In this document: piece after piece, positions 42,719 through 51,800 of the stretch
Position numbering within the stretch: position 1 is the first letter of the stretch
Layout of the letters: every line of letters begins with the position of its first letter
Assembly (NCBI GenBank): GCA_963675655.1
Contig: OY776489.1
Location: forward strand, 1,922,001-1,986,000
Direction of reading: 5' to 3'
Source of the DNA: CAXXOK01 sp963675655
Lineage (GTDB): Bacteria; Bacillota; Clostridia; Christensenellales; Aristaeellaceae
Length of the DNA: 64,000 bases
Program-made: the position numbers and the translations under genes
The notes under the pieces: model-generated
Seen by the model: the letters and a program-made list of their open reading frames with translations, nothing else
Database searches by the model: none
What the model was told of the DNA's origin: nothing

Positions 42719-42748
42719 ATTTTACCATAAAACAGAGGAATGAAGCAA
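42719..42748 (-). promoter_or_regulatory. Probable promoter for the MFS-acyltransferase gene
   Basis: On the minus strand TTGCTT (42748-42743), an 18-base spacer and TAAAAT (42724-42719) form a moderate sigma-A promoter. It starts transcription near 42712, which supports the internal TTG start at 42632. Confidence 0.5.
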
Positions 42749-42798
42749 CCGTGTGCCCCGTTCCCGGATGGTAGGTGCCCAATGGTTCCGGCAGTTGA

Positions 42799-43479
42799 TT
42801 ACCGGTCGCCTTTTTCGGGGTGAATACTGCTTGCCATACCTGCCAGCAGGGCGGAGGATTGCGCTCCCAGTGGTTTTGACGTATCGTAGTATAAGGGAGT
42901 ACCCACAATGAAGCGGTGCGCCTGCGTATCGATATGGACGGGCCAAAACGCGAGGGATTTGCCCGAGACCCGTGCATATGCGGGCGCAAGCTGTAAAAAG
43001 CCATGGTTTAGCTGCTGTTCATGCTCGTGGTAACCGGCTGGCTGCTCCGGGAAAATTACCACGTGTTCGCCGCTTTGCAGTACACGCAGGCTCTCCCGCA
43101 GGGTGCGGATGACCCGCGCATCGTGATAAACGGGAATCGTTGGCGTCGTGCGCAAAATGGGCGGCAGGATCGCGGCGGCAATATAAGGCAGTGTACAATT
43201 CAGTACGGGAGCGAAGCGGGAATCCGGCGCCCACCAGTAATCCTGCCGCACATAGGCAGGCGTTTCCCGAGCGCTGAGCACCTGTGCGTTCATCCAGGGG
43301 TGCAGGGTATCGGCCAGCGGAAAGCGGGCGCAGATATGGATAGGGCCCAGCGCGCCCGCGTGATTGCAGATAAAAACGGACGGCTCGCCGGTAAACGGCT
43401 GCGTCCACGTAACGCGCATGGGTTTTGTACATACGCGCACAACCCCGCGCAGGAACCGGTATGATCTTTTTAGCTTCAT
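42799..43479 (-). CDS. PlsC-like acyltransferase with variant HX4G motif
   Basis: The 226-residue protein has the lysophosphatidate-acyltransferase fold: SVFICNHAGALGPIH (motif I region, about residue 45) and HVVIFPEQPAGYHEH (motif III region, about residue 145). As in the neighbouring fusion protein, motif I is NHX4GP instead of NHX4D, while FPE is kept. ATG at 43479 follows GGGAGG by 8 bases; ten further upstream codons were rejected. The shared variant suggests both belong to one lineage that changed motif I together, perhaps with a new acceptor or as a non-catalytic lipid-binding pair. Confidence 0.83.
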   Translation of the reverse strand: MKLKRSYRFLRGVVRVCTKPMRVTWTQPFTGEPSVFICNHAGALGPIHICARFPLADTLHPWMNAQVLSARETPAYVRQDYWWAPDSRFAPVLNCTLPYIAAAILPPILRTTPTIPVYHDARVIRTLRESLRVLQSGEHVVIFPEQPAGYHEHEQQLNHGFLQLAPAYARVSGKSLAFWPVHIDTQAHRFIVGTPLYYDTSKPLGAQSSALLAGMASSIHPEKGDR

Positions 43480-43707
43480 GCCATACGCCTCCCGAAACGC
43501 GCATTGCAAAGCCGCCCGGCTTATGCGCGCCGACGTACCTTTATACCATATTCACGGGGGCGTGTAAAGCAAAACCGGGTGTCAACCGGGCAGGGAAATG
43601 CGTGCGCTGGAATCGGAACGGAAATGTAACATAAAGATTAGAAAGGCGTAACGGTCGGCTGCCGACATCACGGTATAATGAGAATACAACATGCTGGGGG
43701 TTTGGAT

Positions 43708-44790
43708 ATGCGACGCAGGAAAAACTACTACATCTTTGTACCCAATGAGCGAAAACGCCGCGGACCAGGTTGCCTGATCCTGCTTTTATCGGTGATATTT
43801 GCAGTTACGGTGCTAAGCCTTTTAACCAACACGGCGATGAACAAGCAAACCGATCTGGTTACGGAAAAAGTGCGTGTCATGTCGCTGGATAAGACCTACG
43901 TGGGCTTTACCGTTTTGCATATTTCCGATTTGCACGGCGATGAACGCGGGCTGGATGCGGATATGTGGCGTTCGCTGTTGTTTGGCAAGGATTTTTCCGC
44001 CGTTGTGATGACGGGCGATATGGTGGGCCAAAGCGGAGACTATACGCCGATGGTATCGTTGATTAAAACCCTCAAGCAGATTAAGGCGGATGTACCGGTT
44101 TATTTTATCGCAGGGGACGACGACCCGGCTGCGGTGCAGACGGATCTGCATGGCAGCCCGCAGGTGCTGGCGGAGTGGGTGCTGGCGGCACAGGATGCAG
44201 GCGCTGTTTACTTGGACCGGATCGTGGGCCAACCGCTGGGCAAGTACGAGGTTTGGTTTACGCCGGAATACCTGTACAGCGTAGATGTGGACGGCATGCA
44301 AAGCAGCCTGACCCGACAGAAAGAAGAAATGGAAACAGCCGGTCAGCAGTACGAAGCGGAGGGCGGCGCCAGCTACCGCGCGCTTTGCTACCGGCTGGAG
44401 GCAATTACCGCGAGTGCGGAAGCACTGGATGTAATGGTTCGGGACGACTTGCAGATCGGTGTTACGCATGTACCGCTGGAAGCGGACTATGTACGTGAGA
44501 TGGTGGAATGGGCGGATGATACGCAGGTCTTTACCTTCCGGCGGCTTTCGTTGGTGCTGGCGGGGCATTACTGCGGCGGCCAATGGCGGCTGGGTTCGCT
44601 GGGGCCGCTGTACGTACCGGAAAAAGGCTGGTTTATTGGCGATGCGGGCATCGTAGGGATGGAGCGCATCAACAGCATCAGCCAATACATCAGCGCGGGT
44701 ATCTCCGCCAGTGATTTTTATCCTATGCCAGGAAGACTGTTTAATACACCGTCGGTAGCCTTGTTGACCTATACGGCTAAAATCGAATAA
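43708..44790 (+). CDS. Membrane-anchored metallophosphoesterase-like protein with altered metal site
   Basis: The 360-residue protein has a basic N-terminus, one transmembrane helix (about residues 20-40) and an outer calcineurin-like domain related to YkuE/LpxH-type enzymes. Motif I is FTVLHISDLHGDE (DxH kept), motif II VVMTGDMVG (GD kept), but motif III is AGDDDP instead of GNHD/E, and the last motif is AGHYCGGQ instead of GHTHGGQ. Loss of the Asn/His pair and the final His suggests a weakened or non-hydrolytic site. ATG at 43708 was chosen for GGGGG 7 bases upstream; 43678 is an alternative. A TATAAT box lies at 43674-43679. Confidence 0.82.
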   Translation: MRRRKNYYIFVPNERKRRGPGCLILLLSVIFAVTVLSLLTNTAMNKQTDLVTEKVRVMSLDKTYVGFTVLHISDLHGDERGLDADMWRSLLFGKDFSAVVMTGDMVGQSGDYTPMVSLIKTLKQIKADVPVYFIAGDDDPAAVQTDLHGSPQVLAEWVLAAQDAGAVYLDRIVGQPLGKYEVWFTPEYLYSVDVDGMQSSLTRQKEEMETAGQQYEAEGGASYRALCYRLEAITASAEALDVMVRDDLQIGVTHVPLEADYVREMVEWADDTQVFTFRRLSLVLAGHYCGGQWRLGSLGPLYVPEKGWFIGDAGIVGMERINSISQYISAGISASDFYPMPGRLFNTPSVALLTYTAKIE

Positions 44791-44955
44791 TGCACCGCGT
44801 GCACAGCGTAGCCTGCCCTTGACGGCATGACTGTGAAAGGATACAATAAACTGTCTTTGCGCGCGAAAATATACCTATTATCATTATGCAGAACTAGTTC
44901 TCTTTTGCGCGGAAGCTGAATTTCCGGCTTTGCCGGTGCGAAAGGATGGAACCTA

Positions 44956-45867
44956 ATGTTCGGTCGCCGCCCTGAGGGAAAGCGCGTACGGCACCTGGAC
45001 CCGATTATTCAGGCAACGCCGTATCTCATGCCGACGCGCGTGGACGCTATGGTATACCTGCAGCATAACACAGAATACGAAACTCTGATGCGCTACATCG
45101 CCGATAAACGGCGCAATGAAGGCGTGAAAATCACCTTTCTGGAAGTGATTATTGCCAGCTACGTACGTGCCATTTCGCAAGTGCCGGAAGTAAACCGCTT
45201 TATTATGAATAAGCAGTATTACAACCGCACAGAACTGACCTGCGCCATGACGATTCTGATGGACACCCCGGATGGGAGCCTGAAGGAGAACGTAATCAAA
45301 ATCAAATTCGACCCGGCCGACACGATTTACGATGTACAGGCTCGTGTGCTTAGCAAGATCGAAGCTAACCGCAAGCCGGAGGATTCCAGCTTTGCCATTA
45401 AGCTGGCATCTGTTGCGTTGGCGATACCAGGGCTTACGTCCCTGATCGCGTGGATCATCAGGTTTATGGATCGCTATGGAATGCTCCCACGGGTGGTGAT
45501 TGACGAACTGCCTTTCCACACGGGGCTGTTTGTAACCAACAATGCCTCCATTGGGCTGCATAGCGTGTATCACCACATTTACAATTTCGGCAATACCAGC
45601 ATCTTCTTTGGGCTGGGTACACCGGAGCGCGGCTATACGGTGGATGCCAAGGGCACCCCGAAACGCTGGTGTACGCTGCCCATCGGCATTACGGTGGATG
45701 AGCGCGTATGCGGCGGTGCGGTGTTTGCCAAGCTGTTTACCGTAATGAAGCGCTGCCTGAAAAACCCGGAACTGTTGGATGTGCCTCCCGAGCAGGTATT
45801 TTACAACCAAGGTGCGGAATACCACGTACCCAAACCGGAAAAAGCAACAGCTGAAGAGAAACAATAA
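44956..45867 (+). CDS. Stand-alone 2-oxoacid dehydrogenase E2/CAT-fold acyltransferase-like protein lacking the catalytic His and Asp
   Basis: The 303-residue protein matches the catalytic (CAT-like) domain of dihydrolipoamide acyltransferases: VKITFLEVIIASYVRAISQVPEVNRF, SSFAIKLASV and the C-terminal PIGITVDERVCGGAVFAKLF-type strand-helix. It has no lipoyl or subunit-binding domain and no E1/E3 genes nearby. The catalytic DHRVVDG box of E2 reads DERVCGG, so both the His and the Asp are replaced. Either it uses another chemistry or it is a structural or ligand-binding relative. It is transcribed alone in the plus direction and ends at a strong hairpin. Confidence 0.8.
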   Translation: MFGRRPEGKRVRHLDPIIQATPYLMPTRVDAMVYLQHNTEYETLMRYIADKRRNEGVKITFLEVIIASYVRAISQVPEVNRFIMNKQYYNRTELTCAMTILMDTPDGSLKENVIKIKFDPADTIYDVQARVLSKIEANRKPEDSSFAIKLASVALAIPGLTSLIAWIIRFMDRYGMLPRVVIDELPFHTGLFVTNNASIGLHSVYHHIYNFGNTSIFFGLGTPERGYTVDAKGTPKRWCTLPIGITVDERVCGGAVFAKLFTVMKRCLKNPELLDVPPEQVFYNQGAEYHVPKPEKATAEEKQ

Positions 45868-45871
45868 TGTA

Positions 45872-45910
45872 ACGAAAACGGCGCAGGCAACAGGCCTGCG
45901 CCGTTTTCGT
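45872..45910. terminator. Strong, possibly bidirectional terminator
   Basis: ACGAAAACGGCGCAGG (45872-45887) pairs perfectly over 16 bp with 45895-45910 across a 7-base loop. The A/T ends of the stem provide T-runs on both strands, so it can terminate from either direction, starting 5 bases after the E2-like stop. Confidence 0.8.
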
Positions 45911-46227
45911 CTCTGTAGATAATGAGTTTTACGAAGCGTAAACCTCGAATGCTGTAAACCTTAACACGAGCCATAATGGAATGTTTAAAAATGATACTTG
46001 GAATCGGTCAAGGCATTTTGCGATTGCAGTATAAGCATCCATCTATACTGGTAAGACGGAAGCAGTTGCAATTGTAACCGGAAAGGAGAGGGCTCTTCCT
46101 TTGGTTTTTATGCTGCTGGTTGTTACAAGTAAAAAGGGAAAACCAATCCGGCATAGCAAGCGGCTTGCCTGATAAGCACAGAAAAGAAGCAGCTAAACCG
46201 AAGGAACGCTGATTGCGTGGAAGTACT
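45911..46227. other. Intergenic stretch with no recognised feature
   Basis: This 317-base interval lies between converging genes. Stops occur in all frames, no ribosome binding site plus start pair with coding character was found, and no tRNA-like or riboswitch motif was noticed. Composition is slightly A/T-richer than the genes. Confidence 0.5.
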
Positions 46228-46899
46228 TTATTTACCGGGAAGCTTCCGCGGTTTTCCGCCGCAGGCCAGCGCTTGAAAGCGCTGTTGCGATGGGCTGCCG
46301 CTCACCAGCTCTTTTGGTGGGAATTGCTTGTCGAACACGGCGCAGGCGGCATCATCCAATGTCTCGAATACATCGGCTTCCACAAAGCGGCCGGGTTTTC
46401 CGGCAAGCGAGCCGGGCTTGAGCTCGCACACCAGCAAAGCCGGATGATACTCGTTTTGGGCAGTAGCGATACCGAAGGTCTCTGCGGGAACAAAGCCGAA
46501 ACGGCCATAATAAACCGGATCGCCGTAGATGAATATGGCGGGGCAGCCCGCTTCCCGGGCCAGTGCGCAGGAATGGCGAACCAACTGCCCGCCGATACCC
46601 TGCCCCTGATAGGCGGGCAGAACGGCCAGCGGCCCGAAGGTAAGGGTATCGATCTGCTCGCCTGCATCCGTCAGCAGGCGGGAACGGGTATACATAATAC
46701 TGCCGATAATACGGCCATCCGCCTCGGCAACAATATCCAGCTCCGGCACGAAAGCAGAGGAAGTGCGTAGAATATGCGCCAGATAATGCTCGTTACAGCC
46801 CGGTGTATGAAAGTTCCAGAATGCTTCGCGAATCAATGCCTCCACTTCGCAGTAATCGGCTGCCTCTTCCAGGCGGAGCGTAATGGTGCTTGGATTCAT
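46228..46899 (-). CDS. GNAT family N-acetyltransferase (YhbS-like)
   Basis: The 223-residue protein begins ITLRLEEAADYCEVEALIREAF and carries the acetyl-CoA loop in LAVLPAYQGQGIGGQLVRHS (about residues 90-110), followed by IFIYGDPVYYGRFGFVPA, a pattern typical of YhbS-type GNAT proteins. The C-terminal extension of about 45 residues (DVFETLDDAACAVFDKQFPPKEL) also occurs in that group. Substrate is unknown. It lies downstream of secG on the same strand, beyond the secG terminator. Confidence 0.9.
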   Translation of the reverse strand: MNPSTITLRLEEAADYCEVEALIREAFWNFHTPGCNEHYLAHILRTSSAFVPELDIVAEADGRIIGSIMYTRSRLLTDAGEQIDTLTFGPLAVLPAYQGQGIGGQLVRHSCALAREAGCPAIFIYGDPVYYGRFGFVPAETFGIATAQNEYHPALLVCELKPGSLAGKPGRFVEADVFETLDDAACAVFDKQFPPKELVSGSPSQQRFQALACGGKPRKLPGK

Positions 46900-46973
46900 T
46901 TCCTGTGCCTCCTGACAGTACCGGACTGCCGCAAACCGTGCCGCACGGTACCTGCGCGACCGGAAGGGATAGG

Positions 46974-47011
46974 AAAAAGCGACCCTTCCAACAAGAGGAA
47001 GGATCGCTTTT
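46974..47011 (-). terminator. Intrinsic terminator after secG
   Basis: AAAGCGA (46976-46982) pairs with TCGCTTT (47004-47010) with an inner CCTTCC/GGAAGG stem. On the minus strand the stem is followed by TTTTTCC, 20 bases beyond the secG stop. Confidence 0.75.
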
Positions 47012-47029
47012 GCAGATACCTTTGTTTCG

Positions 47030-47266
47030 TTAGCCTATCAGCATCATCAGGATGCTCAGTCCAACGAAGAGACCGGTGCAGATTTTGGTAATCAGCGCCA
47101 GTTTGGCGTCCATGCCGCGCGCCTTGTTCTTGCCGAAAAATGTTTCAGCAGCACCGCTTACCGCACCGATGCCGGTGCGCTCGCTGCTCTGCATCAACAC
47201 GGTAACGATCATTACAATTGCTGAGAGCATGAGCAGGACACTCACAATCCATTGAATAACGGACAT
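47030..47266 (-). CDS. secG: Preprotein translocase subunit SecG
   Basis: SecG assists SecA-driven export. The 78-residue protein is the usual size, with two transmembrane helices (about residues 4-24 and 53-75) and the conserved ending of helix 1 and loop LMQSSERTGIGAVSGAAETFFGKNKARG. ATG at 47266 was chosen because AGGAGG lies 10 bases upstream and the next upstream ATG would overlap that site. Confidence 0.95.
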   Translation of the reverse strand: MSVIQWIVSVLLMLSAIVMIVTVLMQSSERTGIGAVSGAAETFFGKNKARGMDAKLALITKICTGLFVGLSILMMLIG

Positions 47267-47371
47267 ACGTTCAAGACCTCCTTGAGGATTCATCGCCTCA
47301 TCATACCATCAGCACCCAGAAAATGCAAGGGTATGCGTAAATTTCCGGATGGCTGCGCAGATGCGTTTTTA

Positions 47372-47887
47372 TTATTTCAGTTTGATACGCTTGGTCATGG
47401 GAATCAACAGCAGGCCGATAACCACGCCGCTCAAGCCCTGCATGGTGTTGCCCAACAGCCCGGCGCTGGCGGCAGCCAAACCATAGCCCAATACCAACCA
47501 TTCCACCAGAAAATACCCAGCGACCATGACGGCTTCGGCCAGGATGAAACCCAACACCTTCTGCCACTCGTGCTTGGTGCGCAGCGCCAGCACGGCAACC
47601 GCCGCAACTGCCGCCTTGATGATGAATGTCGGTAGTAGGTACATTGCGTAGCCGCCCATCAGATCAGCCAGCATGCTGCCCACAGCCGCTGCCGGTACCG
47701 CCGCCCAGCCGATGAGAGACGCGGAGAGAAGAATAAAACCGTCGCCCAGGTGGACATAGCCGTTGGTCATTGCCATAGGCAGCTTGACAAAATAGGTCGC
47801 TACAAAAATCAGTGCGGCCAGCATGCCACATAGCGCCAAACGGGTGGTAGGGGTGTTTTTCCGGGTATTCTTGTTTTCCGGGGACAT
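47372..47887 (-). CDS. ECF transporter S component (substrate-binding membrane subunit)
   Basis: The 171-residue protein has five or six hydrophobic helices with the ECF S-component pattern: LALCGMLAALIFVATYFVKLP at the N-terminus, YVHLGDGFILLSASLIGW, GSMLADLMGGYAMYLLPTFIIKA and a C-terminal MQGLSGVVIGLLLIP. S components bind a vitamin or related nutrient and dock on a shared EcfT-EcfA energising module, which is not in this window. The VHLGD segment is common in riboflavin- and hydroxymethylpyrimidine-type S proteins, but the substrate is not assigned. ATG at 47887 follows AAAGGAG by 8 bases. Confidence 0.88.
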   Translation of the reverse strand: MSPENKNTRKNTPTTRLALCGMLAALIFVATYFVKLPMAMTNGYVHLGDGFILLSASLIGWAAVPAAAVGSMLADLMGGYAMYLLPTFIIKAAVAAVAVLALRTKHEWQKVLGFILAEAVMVAGYFLVEWLVLGYGLAAASAGLLGNTMQGLSGVVIGLLLIPMTKRIKLK

Positions 47888-47973
47888 GGCAATCGCTCCT
47901 TTCAAATCCGAAACCGGTATGGGAAAGCCGCCCCCGTATTACGGTTCAGGCGGCGTTACGGCAAAGGAAAGAC

Positions 47974-48450
47974 TTATTTACCCAGAGAATCCAGATGGTC
48001 CTGCAACGAGCGCAGATGTTTATCTTCTTCCAGTGCGATTCCCAGCAGCATATCGGCCGTGTGGGCATCATCGCTCTGCTCGGCAAAAGCACGGTAGGTG
48101 GCGGCAGCTGTTTTTTCCGCATCGGCGGCAAAGGTAAGCATGCCTTTCGTATCCGAAAGCAGCCCTTTGCGCACGGCGCCCATCAACCCCCCGTCAAATA
48201 AAACGGAGGAGGCGACGGAGGCCAGCGTAAGCTGGTTTTCCAACGCTGTATCAAGCCCCGTATATAGCTCCTGAAACTGTGAAAGGTGCTGCTTTTCATC
48301 CGCCAGCATGGAGGCCAGCTGCCCCCGCAACGATTCCTGACTGCGGCCTAAACTGCCTAGCAGCATCAATGCACGCTCATACAGCTGTATGGCGCCACGT
48401 TCCATTTCGCAAGCTATGTATAGCGCTTCCTGCGCCGAGTGTACTTTCAT
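47974..48450 (-). CDS. Ferritin-like diiron protein (rubrerythrin erythrin-domain type, no rubredoxin)
   Basis: The 158-residue four-helix protein has the paired carboxylate/His ligands of a diiron site: Glu in ACEMERGAIQLYERAL, ExxH in LADEKQHLSQF, Glu in ADAEKTAAATYRAF, and ExxH in ALEEDKHLRSLQ. There is no C-terminal rubredoxin domain, so electrons must come from a separate donor. Such proteins reduce hydrogen peroxide in anaerobes. It follows the DUF1858 gene on the same strand and is separated from the S-component gene by a G/C-rich hairpin with a weak U-tract (about 47922-47958). Confidence 0.88.
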   Translation of the reverse strand: MKVHSAQEALYIACEMERGAIQLYERALMLLGSLGRSQESLRGQLASMLADEKQHLSQFQELYTGLDTALENQLTLASVASSVLFDGGLMGAVRKGLLSDTKGMLTFAADAEKTAAATYRAFAEQSDDAHTADMLLGIALEEDKHLRSLQDHLDSLGK

Positions 48451-48562
48451 GTCGCCATTCCTTTCCTGATCCGGTTTGGTCTTGCCGCATACCGCATAGG
48501 AACCACCATTGCCCGGCAGGATGCGGATTGGGCCGACCCTTCAGGCCGGCCCCGGCTTTGCA

Positions 48563-48769
48563 TCAGCCCTTTGTGGACAGATGATCGTTAAGCTTGTTTA
48601 CCAACTCGTCCGCATCAACGCCGTGCACAACGCTCGCGTCGGCCAGTGATTCCGCGGTCGAAAACGGGCAGGTGAGGCAGGTCATGCCAAACTGCATAAA
48701 AATATCGGCAGTGGAGGCGTCCAAACGCAGCACATCGCTGATCGTCATTTGTTTTGTTACATTCGCCAT
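48563..48769 (-). CDS. DUF1858 domain protein
   Basis: This 68-residue protein is a complete DUF1858 domain: MTISDVLRLDASTADIFMQFGMTCLTCPFSTAESLADAS with the conserved CxxC (CLTC). The family is often fused to or adjacent to hybrid-cluster proteins and other redox enzymes of anaerobes; here it is next to the rubrerythrin-like gene. It starts at an ATG after a GAGGAATT-type site. Function is unknown; a metal or thiol redox role fits the CxxC. Confidence 0.9.
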   Translation of the reverse strand: MANVTKQMTISDVLRLDASTADIFMQFGMTCLTCPFSTAESLADASVVHGVDADELVNKLNDHLSTKG

Positions 48770-48897
48770 GGTGAATTCCTCACTTTCGTAGGTGGAGCCT
48801 TGGCTCCGCTGCTATCTTACCATCGGTGGGGGAGGTTGTCAATGTTGTGCTCCCGCAATAAATATACCCGATTGGAGCAGGGATGAACCGCCTGGGG

Positions 48898-51800
48898 TTA
48901 TTGCAGGATAGAGAACATATCCACCTGACTGGTTTCAGGCATTCCCTCCAGTGCGCCCTGCGCACGGAGCATATCGGTAACGGATGTGCCCAGATGCGCA
49001 CGCACCCGCAAATCCTCCACGGATAAAAAGGCGGTGCCTCGCGCCTGCACAATTCCTTCGGCCGCAACCTCCGGGAAGCCGTTGATCGCTAAAAACGGAC
49101 AACGTAAATCTTCCCCTTCGGGCAGGAAACGGCGGGGATCGCTTTTATATAGATCGGCGGGCAGCAGGCGGATGCCGCGCTCCTGCATTTCCAAAATCAT
49201 ATGCAGGGCGTTTTCTTCCAGCTTTTCCTTGGCATTGAGGCGCTCGTCCCGCGAATGGTACTCGTTAAGCCGATCCCGCAGCGTCGCGCTGGAGAGGATC
49301 ATGGTGCCGCCGTCAAAGCCATCCGCGCGGATGGTGAAGTAGGCTGCGTAGTAAGCCAGCGGGCGGTACACCTTGTACCACGCTACGCGAAGACCCATGG
49401 TAACATACGCCACCGCATGACCGCGCGGGAACATGTACTTGATTTTCTTGCAGCTGTCGATGGCCCATTGCGGCACATCGTGCTCCAGCATGGCTTGTTC
49501 CATCTCCGGCTTAAGCCCTTTGCCTTTACGCACGCTTTCCATGATGTCAAAGCTCATTTTGTTGGCGACGCCTTTGGAAATGAGAAAGTTCATAATGTCA
49601 TCGCGGGTACAAAAGCACTGCGGGAGCGTGGCAGTCCCGCTATCGATAAGGGTTTGCGCGTTGCCCAGCCAAACGTCGGTGCCGTGGCTCAAGCCGGATA
49701 TACGCACCAACTCTTCCATAGTATGGGGCTTGGTATCCATCAGCATTCCCTGTACGAACTGGGTGCCGAATTCCGGAATACCCAGCGTGCCGGTCGGGCT
49801 CATAATCTGCTCGCGGGTAACGCCGAGTGCATCCGGGCTTTGGAACAGGCTCATCACCTTGGGGTCGTCCAGTGGAATATCCTTAAAATTTACGCCGGTC
49901 AGTTCTTCCAGCCTGTGCATCATGGTAGGATCGTCATGGCCTAGGCAATCCAGCTTGACCAGAATATCGTGCATGGAGCGGAAATCGTAATGCGTGGTTA
50001 GCGTGCCGCCGCCAATATCATCCGCCGGATGCTGAATAGCGGTAAACTGGCAGATGTCAAACTCCTTAGGTAGTACGACAATGCCGCCCGGATGCTGGCC
50101 GGTGGTGCGCTTTACGCCCATGCAGCCTGCGGCCAGCCGCTCTTTATGGGCGCGCCCTGCATAAACGCCGCGGGATTCCAGATATTTGGCGGCAAACCCG
50201 TAGGCGGTTTTTTCCGCAAGACCGCTGATGGTGCCTGCGCGGAACACATAGCCTTTGCCGAAAAGCTCCTCGATGTAGGCATGCGCACGCGGTTGATATT
50301 CGCCGGAAAAGTTCAGGTCGATATCCGGCACTTTATCGCCCTTGAAACCCAAAAAGACTTCAAAGGGGATGGAGTAACCGTCCTTTTGCAGGGGGTTGCC
50401 GCACAGCTCACAATCGCGGTCCGGCAGGTCCACGCCGACATCGCCCATTTCCGGCGGGGTGAAAAACGCCTTATGACAATGGTCGCAGCGGTAATGTGCG
50501 GGCAGGGGATTGACCTCGGTGATGCCGCACATGGTTGCTACCAGCGAGCTGCCTACGCTGCCGCGCGAGCCGACCAGATAGCCGTCTGCCAAAGACTTGG
50601 CAACCAGCTTTTGCGCGATGGAATACAGCGTGGCAAAACCGTAGCCGATAATGCTGCCCAGTTCCTTGTTCAGCCGTGCCTCAATCAACTCCGGCAGGGG
50701 ATCGCCGTACAGCTCGTGCGCGCGTCCCCACGTCATGGTTTTAATATCATTTTCCGCATCCGGCCAGAAGGGTTGGAAGGTTTCTTCCCCCTTGGGGTGC
50801 TTGGGGAACAACCGTAGCGCTTCCACTTGATCGGCAATCGCGTGCGGTGCGCCGATCACGACTTCATGCGCTTTTTCCGCGCCAAGATAGGCAAACTCGG
50901 CCAGCATTTCATTGGTGGTGCGAAAATAAAGGGGCGGCTGCTCATCGCAATCCTCATACCCTAAGCCCGCCTGCAAAATGGAGCGGTAAACCGCATCCTG
51001 CGGGTCTTTAAAATGCACGTCTCCAGTAGCGACGACGGGCTTGCCCAGCTTTTCGCCCAGCGTAACGATGCGGCGGTTGAAAGCCCGCAGCTGTTCCTCA
51101 TCCTTAGCTTCGCCGTTGCGTAGCAGGAAGGCGTTGTTGGCGATAGGCTGAATTTCCAGATAATCATAAAAATCGGCGATCTTCGCCAGCTCCGCGTCCG
51201 ATTTACCCGTGACCACGGCGCGGAACAGCTCGCCCGCTTCACATGCGCTGCCGATGATGAGGCCCTCACGGTATTTGGTAATCAGGTGCCGCGGCATGTT
51301 GGGATGGCGGTGGAAGTAGTTTACATGGCCTTCGCTGATGAGGTGGTTCAAGTTTTCCATGCCCTTTTGCGTTTTACACAGCAAAATGATATGGTGCGTA
51401 TCGCTCATGCTTTCGCCCTGCACAACGCCGTCCACTTCGCTCAGCGTTTTGGCGCCGCGCTTTTCCAGCTCGCCGAACATCGCTTGCAAGCACTTTGCGG
51501 TTGCTGCCGCGTCGTGCACGGCACGGTGCGCGTTTTTCAGGGATACGCCAAGCTGGCGGCACACCGCGCCCAGTTTATAGCTGCGCCACGAGGGGTACAG
51601 CCTGCGGGCCAGCACCAGCGTATCGATGACAGGCGCTTGGAACTTGGTTCCCATGCGTGCGCATTCGGCGTTGAGAAAACCCATGTCAAACGGCGCGTTA
51701 TGCGCGGCAACAGCGCAATCGCCGATAAAATCCAACAGCTTTTGTACCCCTTCGGCAGGGCTTTCCTTGCCGGTCAGCATCAAGTCGGTAATGCCGGTTA

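Noticed and set aside
44791..44955. Sigma-A promoter before the E2-like gene
   Set aside because: TTGCGC with TATCAT (16-base spacer) is present near 44857-44884 but too weak to assert.
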